From NCBI RefSeq assembly GCF_900454495.1, contig NZ_UGSI01000002.1:310001-374000 (forward strand): 64,000 bases of DNA, given 5' to 3'. Shown in pieces: positions 59,181-64,000 of this stretch. How positions within the stretch are numbered: position 1 is the stretch's first letter; every line of letters starts with the position of its first letter. The notes under the pieces were generated by a model. That model ran no database searches. It had not been told where the DNA came from and worked only from the letters and a program-made list of their open reading frames with translations. Source of the stretch: Paenibacillus macerans (lineage in GTDB: Bacteria > Bacillota > Bacilli > Paenibacillales > Paenibacillaceae). The position numbers and the translations under genes were made by a program.

Positions 59181-59203
59181 GGATGAAGAAGGAAGATGTG
59201 CCA

Positions 59204-59941
59204 TTATCGCTCCCCCTTCGGTTTACTTTGTACAAATTTTTTGTAATTTTTCACGTTCGGGATCTTTTTATGATGGGCGAGCAGCTCTTTATCGCTGATA
59301 ATCCACGTATGGTTGGAGGAATTTTTACGGCGGATCGCAACAAAATTCGTTTTTTCTCCGGAATAAACTTTGTATCCTTTCCTTTTGCAGCGCAGGCAAA
59401 AAAGATCGTCTTCCCCCACGCTTTGATTGGGGAACTGAACCCGGCTTAATACCTGCCGCTTAAAAACAAGGGTAGCGCCGGGAATTTCGGTGACAGGCCG
59501 GTTTTCATCCTGCGGAAAACGAAGGATCAGCGTCTTCGATCCGCGTAAATACATATAATGCGCCCGCTTTCCGATGACGTCGGCGCCGGTTCTTCGAAAG
59601 ACCCGCAAACTGGCGGTCAAATAATAAGGAGCATAGTAGTCGTCATCGTCGAACTTGGCAATGTAGCGGTACTTCGCTTTCTTGACGGCATGGTTTAAAC
59701 AAGCGCCGAGCGAGAAACGCCCCGGCAAGCGGTAGACGTAAACGTTTCGATATCGCCTTGCCATGTTTAAATAAGGTTCAAGCGGAATTTTATCGTTATT
59801 TACGACGATGATCAGCTCTTTTTTGGGATGGAGCTGCCTGGCAAAGTTGTTGAACAGGTTTTTGATAGAGCTTCGTCGGTTCGTGCAGGTGATAATGGAA
59901 ATTCCCTGCGGGTAGATCGATTTTTTATGGCCGGTTCCCAT
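59204..59941 (-). CDS. Glycosyltransferase family 2
   Basis: This protein of about 245 residues starts at ATG 59941, which has AAGGGGAG 7 bases upstream; an in-frame ATG at 59983 (adding MDLMNEITDKGSDE) has a weaker site. The GT-A fold is seen in GISIITCTNRRSSIKNLFNN, LIIVVNNDKIPLEPYL, the DxD-type IAKFDDDDYYAPYYLTASLR and the acceptor-side SVGEDDLFCLRCKRKG. Relatives modify surface polysaccharide or spore proteins. It is a single gene facing away from selO. The donor and acceptor are unknown. Confidence 0.85.
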   Translation of the reverse strand: MGTGHKKSIYPQGISIITCTNRRSSIKNLFNNFARQLHPKKELIIVVNNDKIPLEPYLNMARRYRNVYVYRLPGRFSLGACLNHAVKKAKYRYIAKFDDDDYYAPYYLTASLRVFRRTGADVIGKRAHYMYLRGSKTLILRFPQDENRPVTEIPGATLVFKRQVLSRVQFPNQSVGEDDLFCLRCKRKGYKVYSGEKTNFVAIRRKNSSNHTWIISDKELLAHHKKIPNVKNYKKFVQSKPKGER

Positions 59942-60098
59942 TTCATCACTCCCCTTATCCGTAATTTCATTCATCAAGTCCATATCTCACTCTTACAATA
60001 TGTACGAGGCATATAACGGTAACGGCATATCCACATCGCGGGGGACAACGGTCCGAATGCCCCTGGGGACGGATGAATGGCGTGCGCCCAAAATTGTG

Positions 60099-60104
60099 TA
60101 TAAT
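60099..60104 (+). promoter_or_regulatory. -10 box of selO
   Basis: A perfect TATAAT lies 34 bases upstream of the selO ATG at 60139, with the GCAGGGAG ribosome binding site in between. The -35 region is weak. Confidence 0.5.
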
Positions 60105-60138
60105 AGATCAAACCATCGTTTAGAGCAGGGAGATACTT

Positions 60139-61614
60139 ATGATGACGAAAATAACCGTTCCTACCACAGGATGGAACCTTGATAACAGCTATGCCGAATT
60201 GCCGGACGTCTTTTATTCGCGGGTTGGCCTGAATCCTGTCCGTTCGCCGAAGCTGGCCGTTTTAAACGAGCCGCTGGCCGGGGAATTGGGGCTAAACGCT
60301 GCGGCGCTGCAAAGCGAGGAAAACGTGGCGGTGTTTGCCGGAAACCGGGTGCCCGAAGGGACCTTCCCCCTGGCGCAGGCGTATGCCGGACATCAATTCG
60401 GTCACTTCACGATGCTTGGGGACGGCCGGGCTTTGCTGGTCGGCGAGCAGATCGCGCCTTCCGGGGGGCGCTGGGACGTCCAGCTGAAAGGCTCCGGCCG
60501 AACGCCTTATTCCCGGGGCGGGGATGGCCGGGCCGCGCTGGGCCCGATGCTGCGCGAATACATTATCAGCGAAGCGATGCACGCCCTGGGGATTCCGACC
60601 ACCCGCTGCCTGGCGGTGGTGACGACCGGGGAGCCCGTGTACCGCGAAACGGAGCTGCCGGGAGCGGTGATGACCCGGATCGCCGCCAGCCATATTCGGG
60701 TCGGCACGTTCCAATACGCCGCAAACTTCGGCAACGAGGAGGAGCTGCGCGCTTTGGCGGACTATGCGATAAAACGCCATTATCCCCAAGCGCTCGAGGC
60801 GAAGAACCCCTATTTGGCGCTGCTTCAAGCGGTAATCGGAGCCCAGGCGTCCCTGATCGCCCGCTGGCAGCTGATCGGCTTTATTCACGGCGTCATGAAT
60901 ACCGATAACATGGCTGTCAGCGGGGAAACGATCGATTACGGCCCCTGCGCGTTCATGGATGTGTACGACCCGGCGACGGTGTTCAGCTCCATCGATACGG
61001 GCGGCCGGTACGCTTACGGCAACCAGCCTTACATCGGGCTCTGGAATTTGACGAGGTTGGCGGAAAGCCTGCTGCCGCTTCTGAGCGACAACGAGGACGA
61101 GGCTGTGAAGCTGGCGGAGGGGGAGCTGTCTCGGTATACCGGCCTGTTCCAATCCCGCTGGCTTGCGGGAATGCGCGCCAAGCTGGGGCTGTTCGGCGAA
61201 GAAGCGCAGGACGAAGTCATGATCAAGGATTTGCTCGGACTGATGCATGAGCACCGGGCGGACTACACCAATGCTTTTCTGGCGCTTACCTTTGACCGGC
61301 CGGACGATTCCGCTTTGTTCGGCGCGCCGGAATTTGCGCGGTGGCGGGAGCGGTGGCAGGAAAGGCTCGGCAGGCAGCAGGAGACCAGGGAGGCCTCCCA
61401 TGAGCTGATGCGTCGCAGCAACCCCGCGCTCATTCCCCGCAACCACCGGGTGGAGGAAGCGCTGGAGGCCGCGGCGGAACGCGGAGACTACAGCGTGATG
61501 GAACGGTTCCTGGGGGCGCTCGCCAACCCGTTCGCGCACGCTCCGGAGCAGGCCGAATACGCCGCGCCGCCCGCCCCCACGGCCTGCCCGTACCGGACTT
61601 TCTGCGGGACATAA
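60139..61614 (+). CDS. selO: Protein adenylyltransferase SelO (YdiU family)
   Basis: This 491-residue protein starts at ATG 60139 (a second ATG follows at once) after GGGAG. It has the full SelO pattern: SKLA-like PKLAVLNEPLAGELGLN, LAQAYAGHQFGHFTMLGDGR, WDVQLKGSGRTPYSRGGDGR, AALGPMLREYIISEAMHALG, GFIHGVMNTDNMAVSGETID, YGPCAFMD, and the C-terminal end YRTFCGT. SelO is a pseudokinase-fold enzyme that transfers AMP from ATP to Ser/Thr/Tyr of target proteins in redox stress. No selenocysteine is encoded; the terminal Cys is present. The length is normal for the family. Confidence 0.97.
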   Translation: MMTKITVPTTGWNLDNSYAELPDVFYSRVGLNPVRSPKLAVLNEPLAGELGLNAAALQSEENVAVFAGNRVPEGTFPLAQAYAGHQFGHFTMLGDGRALLVGEQIAPSGGRWDVQLKGSGRTPYSRGGDGRAALGPMLREYIISEAMHALGIPTTRCLAVVTTGEPVYRETELPGAVMTRIAASHIRVGTFQYAANFGNEEELRALADYAIKRHYPQALEAKNPYLALLQAVIGAQASLIARWQLIGFIHGVMNTDNMAVSGETIDYGPCAFMDVYDPATVFSSIDTGGRYAYGNQPYIGLWNLTRLAESLLPLLSDNEDEAVKLAEGELSRYTGLFQSRWLAGMRAKLGLFGEEAQDEVMIKDLLGLMHEHRADYTNAFLALTFDRPDDSALFGAPEFARWRERWQERLGRQQETREASHELMRRSNPALIPRNHRVEEALEAAAERGDYSVMERFLGALANPFAHAPEQAEYAAPPAPTACPYRTFCGT

Positions 61615-61628
61615 TGAAATTCGGACGA

Positions 61629-61664
61629 AAAAAGGGATCGGTTGGGCTCCGGTCCCTTTTTCGC
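61629..61664. terminator. Bidirectional terminator between selO and the methyltransferase
   Basis: A 13-bp stem with one G-T pair (61629-61641 with 61649-61661) begins with A5 and ends with T5. It lies between the convergent stops at 61614 and 61676. Confidence 0.85.
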
Positions 61665-61675
61665 GCAAACTGAAG

Positions 61676-62398
61676 TCATTTTTCCCCCATAAAAACGCAA
61701 AACGAAAGATGCTCGTGAAATTCCAGCAAAAAAGCGTGATTTTGTGCAAAGAAACCTAGCGTGTCCGGGTCCTGCAGCGTTTCCAAATCAAAAAGCTGGT
61801 ACGGGTCGTAAAGGAATTCCCCGTCCGAATCCGCAGGAATCAGGGAAGCCGCATCGGGTTTCCACGGCCGAACGTTGCGGAATCCGGCCGAACGCATCAG
61901 CCCGATCCATGCGTCCAGCTCCGGAAGCTGGGAATTGCCGTACAGCTTGAACATTTCCGGATACAGCTCCGGGTGAGGCGCCGCTTCATAGAGCTCCCGG
62001 TCCCATAACCGTCCCCCGGTTCGAAGCACGCGGCAATACTCCCGAAATGCTGCCGCAGGATCCGTAAAAATCGTAACCGACTCCGCAAACACGACATCGA
62101 AGGTGTCCGCTTCAAACGGAATGGAGCAAACATCCCCTTGAACCACATCAATGTCAATCCCCTGCATCTCGGCCCGTTTTTTGGCCTTCCCCACCATGGT
62201 GGAGCTCCGGTCCATAGCCGTAACTTTAGCCCCTTTTTGGGCCAGCAAACAGGCCGTTCTGCCGGTGCCGCACCCAACCTCCAATACGCGCAGCCCCGGG
62301 GGAATGTCGACCCCGTCAAGAAAAGCGAGTGTCCCTTTATATCCTCCCGGATGAGCCGCTCCTTCACCCATCGCCGCGATCATCTCATGATAGTTCAT
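61676..62398 (-). CDS. Class I SAM-dependent methyltransferase
   Basis: This protein of about 240 residues starts at ATG 62398 (MNYHEMIAAMGEG) with AAAGGGC upstream; the frame is open a little further but without a ribosome binding site. Motif I is RVLEVGCGTGRTACLLAQKG, then VTAMDRSSTMVGKAKKRAEM, GDVCSIPFEADTFDVVFAES and the post-motif CRVLRTGGRLWDRELYEAA. This is the UbiE/small-molecule methyltransferase type (Methyltransf_11). The acceptor is unknown. It is a single gene convergent with selO. Confidence 0.88.
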   Translation of the reverse strand: MNYHEMIAAMGEGAAHPGGYKGTLAFLDGVDIPPGLRVLEVGCGTGRTACLLAQKGAKVTAMDRSSTMVGKAKKRAEMQGIDIDVVQGDVCSIPFEADTFDVVFAESVTIFTDPAAAFREYCRVLRTGGRLWDRELYEAAPHPELYPEMFKLYGNSQLPELDAWIGLMRSAGFRNVRPWKPDAASLIPADSDGEFLYDPYQLFDLETLQDPDTLGFFAQNHAFLLEFHEHLSFCVFMGEK

Positions 62399-62553
62399 TC
62401 CATCAGCCCTTTCTAGGGTAGCATATGCCCCAGGCAATCAAAAATGATAGGCGGACGCTGATTAGTTGGCTGTATATGGACGAATGACCCAATCCACCCG
62501 CGTAGGCAAAGCATAGGATGAACCGAAAGCACCGAGAAGGGAGGCAGAGATGC

Positions 62554-62886
62554 ATGCAGCAGATCTACCCTATTACCGAAGCTGGTTGCAGACCCTATAT
62601 TGGAAGACCGGTCTGTGCGGTCCTTCGTGACGGAAACTGTTATGTTGGAACGATAAGCGCCGTTGGCCCGGAAGGCATTCAATTTGATGGGGTTGTACCC
62701 GGAGGCGCTTCGGTTCTTTCCAAGCAGTCCCCAAAAGTCAGAAAACAAGTTTCCAATTTAAAATCCAAGGCAAAAACGAAGGCTTTCGGGTTCGGCCCCT
62801 TTGGCGGCTTTGGCGGCTTCGGCGGTTTTTGGCTTCCCTGGGCGCTCCTGGCGCTGTTGTTCCTGTGGCCGTTCTTCTGGATTTGA
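62554..62886 (+). CDS. Small spore-coat-like protein with Gly/Phe-rich tail
   Basis: This 110-residue protein starts at ATG 62554 with AAGGGAGG 8 bases upstream. The N-terminal half has a short beta-barrel-like unit (YIGRPVCAVLRDGNCYVGTI, SAVGPEGIQFDGVVPGG). The middle is basic (RKQVSNLKSKAKTKA). The C-terminus is GFGPFGGFGGFGGFW then a hydrophobic LPWALLALLFLWPFFWI. Similar short proteins with (G-F) tails sit near yjcZ-type genes in Paenibacillus. A spore or membrane surface role is likely, but the family is unnamed. Confidence 0.7.
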   Translation: MQQIYPITEAGCRPYIGRPVCAVLRDGNCYVGTISAVGPEGIQFDGVVPGGASVLSKQSPKVRKQVSNLKSKAKTKAFGFGPFGGFGGFGGFWLPWALLALLFLWPFFWI

Positions 62887-62923
62887 GGCTGAGATGTATT
62901 TCTGAAAAGGAGGTGAAAAAAAC

Positions 62924-63043
62924 ATGGGTTACCCTAATGCTGCATTCGGCGGATCCTGTGCAGGCTTCGGATTGTGGACTTCTACGGGTGTGATTCTCGT
63001 GCTGTTTATCCTCCTGGTAATCGTTCTCCGCACTTGGATCTAA
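62924..63043 (+). CDS. YjcZ-family sporulation peptide
   Basis: This 39-codon gene starts at ATG 62924 after a perfect AAAGGAGGTG. It reads MGYPNAAFGGSCAGFGLWTS and then a single hydrophobic segment TGVILVLFILLVIVLRTWI. Short Gly-rich peptides with one membrane helix are typical of the YjcZ/SscA family, expressed during sporulation in Bacillales. It is too short for many gene finders. It lies 37 bases after the previous gene and before a strong terminator. Confidence 0.8.
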   Translation: MGYPNAAFGGSCAGFGLWTSTGVILVLFILLVIVLRTWI

Positions 63044-63061
63044 TGCCGATCCATAAGGAGC

Positions 63062-63107
63062 AAAGAGCCGATTTCGACATAACGAAATGCGGCTCTTTTT
63101 CTTTTTG
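63062..63107 (+). terminator. Rho-independent terminator after the yjcZ-like gene
   Basis: A 15-bp stem with one bulged G (63062-63076 with 63083-63098) is followed by TTTTTCTTTTTG. It also lies between convergent genes. Confidence 0.9.
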
Positions 63108-63138
63108 CTCTTGGATGCGTTTTTTCGCGAGCGTTCGG

Positions 63139-63414
63139 TCAGACGGCATTACGGCGATGCTTCGGGTAGATCCGCGCCGCCGTGTCCTCGCCGAACACGC
63201 TTCCCAGCAGTTCGGCGCTGCCTGCGTTGTCCAGCAGCGATTCGATGTCCTTTAATTCATTATGATCTCCGGAGACGGAAAGTCCCTGGTTTTGTTTCTT
63301 GTGGCTTGTAAATCCGCTCGGCAGGTTGTTGCCGATATTGATGCAGGAGGAGCCTTCGACGGTCCCCACCCGAATGTGGCCAATGACGAAATTGGGCGCA
63401 AGCACCAGCTCCAT
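63139..63414 (-). CDS. GerP-like spore germination protein (GerPD/GerPA type, tentative)
   Basis: This 91-residue protein starts at ATG 63414 with GAAGGTG upstream, partly overlapping the previous gene's stop. It reads MELVLAPNFVIGHIRVGTVE, then GSSCINIGNNLPSGFTSHKK and a C-terminal SGDHNELKDIESLLDNAGSA. The pattern of I-x-V-G-x-(V/I) followed by S-S-x-I-N/F-I-G resembles small GerP proteins that make the coat permeable to germinants. The longer C-terminus is unusual for GerPD. It is part of a minus-strand run of at least three genes. Confidence 0.5.
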   Translation of the reverse strand: MELVLAPNFVIGHIRVGTVEGSSCINIGNNLPSGFTSHKKQNQGLSVSGDHNELKDIESLLDNAGSAELLGSVFGEDTAARIYPKHRRNAV

Positions 63415-63416
63415 GC

Positions 63417-63620
63417 TCACACCTTCTTCCCGGGAACATGCTGGCCGACCAGCACCGAGCGAAGCCCCTGAATCCGGTTTCCCTGGCCTTGCGCGGCGGC
63501 CGCGGCCTGATTGTCCACCGCCGCTGAACTCCATCCCGACTGCCGGTTGTCTCCGGCAAAAACGCCCGAAGTACGTTGAATCCGGTCCACTTGAATCTCT
63601 CCGACAATATGCAGCTTCAT
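63417..63620 (-). CDS. GerP-like small spore protein (tentative)
   Basis: This 67-residue protein starts at ATG 63620 after AAGGAGG. It contains HIVGEIQVDRIQRTSGVFAG, DNRQSGWSSAAVDNQAAAAA and QGNRIQGLRSVLVGQHVPG. The V-G-x-I-x-(V/I)-D-x-I motif followed by S-(G)-V-F resembles GerPB/GerPE starts. The gene is tightly packed with neighbours on both sides. Soluble; probably a spore-coat inner component. Confidence 0.5.
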   Translation of the reverse strand: MKLHIVGEIQVDRIQRTSGVFAGDNRQSGWSSAAVDNQAAAAAQGQGNRIQGLRSVLVGQHVPGKKV

Positions 63621-63631
63621 TATAGACCTCC

Positions 63632-64000
63632 TTATTTCCTGAATGAAAACCCTTTAGGCGTCTGCTTGAACCCGGAACCGGGACTTTGCGGCGGGATGGC
63701 CCCCTTCTCATCCGTTTCCTGCGGCCCGCCCTGACTCGGGAACTCGCCGGGCTGCTTCGCGTCCGGCTTCTTGGGCTGATGCCCCCCGGTCCCAAAGTTG
63801 TTCCCGAGATTCAGGGAACCGCTGAGTTCGTCGATATCCAGGCTATCCAATTTAAACGTAAGCTGATCCAGCGCCGGATGATGGATATGGACCTGGTCGA
63901 TCCGGATATGGTACTCGGTTTTGGCCTGGGGCAGCTCCTTCAATCGGGCCTCCATCTTCTCCAGGCGCGCCAGCAGGTCCTGCGGGGGAGGCGGCTTGCC
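63632..64000 (-). CDS. GerPC-like protein, partial (runs off right edge)
   Basis: The frame is open to the window edge, giving at least 122 residues; an internal ATG at 63955 is not preceded by a ribosome binding site. It reads DLLARLEKMEARLKELPQAK (coiled coil), IRIDQVHIHHPALDQLTFKL and DSLDIDELSGSLNLGNNFG. It ends with a Pro/Gly/Gln-rich tail. The LTFKLDSLDIDELSGSLNLG block is like the GerPC core (FDQLKIE.LEGTLNIG). Position at the head of a set of GerP-like small genes supports the call. The true start lies outside the window. Confidence 0.5.
   Translation of the reverse strand, partial: GKPPPPQDLLARLEKMEARLKELPQAKTEYHIRIDQVHIHHPALDQLTFKLDSLDIDELSGSLNLGNNFGTGGHQPKKPDAKQPGEFPSQGGPQETDEKGAIPPQSPGSGFKQTPKGFSFRK

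Noticed and set aside
60292..61749. Long minus-strand frame opposite selO
   Set aside because: Shadow of the highly conserved selO reading frame; no start signal or domain.
1..64000. rRNA, tRNA or CRISPR arrays
   Set aside because: Looked for conserved rRNA/tRNA segments and regularly spaced 25-40 bp direct repeats on both strands and saw none.

Overview
The window looks like chromosomal DNA of a spore-forming, low-to-mid GC Gram-positive bacterium, most likely Paenibacillus or a close relative. Supporting signs are strong AGGAGG-type ribosome binding sites with frequent GTG/TTG starts, sporulation genes at the right end (a YjcZ-family peptide and a gerP-like set), a PBSX-type phage tail module, a receptor/peptide pair of the kind described as Alo in Paenibacillus polymyxa, and dispersed MITE-like repeats with ends GTTCAAAAAGTC. 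No rRNA, tRNA, CRISPR array, transposase or integrase was seen.

Left accessory region (1-9.7 kb): a partial Imm47-like immunity gene, four small Xre regulators (two are near-identical duplicates with duplicated upstream DNA), a secreted protein made of two starch-binding-like CBM modules, a DUF262/GmrSD-like defence gene, and an HTH-TPR receptor (6478-7887) whose 3' end overlaps a 35-codon secreted signal peptide gene (7853-7960). A second, decayed copy of that receptor/peptide junction lies at about 1971-2030.

RiPP region (9.86-21.4 kb): two LytTR response regulators without a kinase, a cytoplasmic S8 subtilase, a 48-aa precursor peptide with three cysteines (12576-12722) followed by a strong hairpin, a MacB-like ABC ATPase/FtsX permease pair, three consecutive radical SAM/SPASM enzymes (the third with an N-terminal RRE-like domain) and an ABC exporter. 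Together this is a complete thioether/radical-SAM peptide cluster that I cannot match to a named class. It is the best candidate for an undescribed system.

Tail region (21.86-32.5 kb): a compact, complete PBSX-order contractile tail operon (terminator, sheath, tube, chaperone with a -1 frameshift signal, tape measure, LysM, hub, baseplate, fibre) with no capsid, portal, terminase, holin or integrase. It is followed on the minus strand by a damaged pentapeptide-repeat gene, immunity-like genes and a 767-aa polymorphic toxin with an N-terminal coiled-coil delivery region and a C-terminal nuclease-like domain.

Right region (37.6-64 kb): an alpha/beta hydrolase, a regulator with two MerR domains, an MBL-fold lipid/phosphodiester-type hydrolase, and then a galactosamine/galactoside catabolic locus (SIS isomerase, tagatose-bisphosphate aldolase, tagatose-6-phosphate-type kinase, DeoR regulator flanked by two MITEs, sugar ABC importer, GH4 glycosidase, second PfkB kinase). 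Next come a secreted beta-helix protein, a second large exported protein (53981-56290) whose N-terminal half matches the toxin at 35-37 kb but which carries lysozyme and NlpC/P60 domains, two lipoproteins, a glycosyltransferase, SelO, a methyltransferase and spore-associated small genes running off the right edge.
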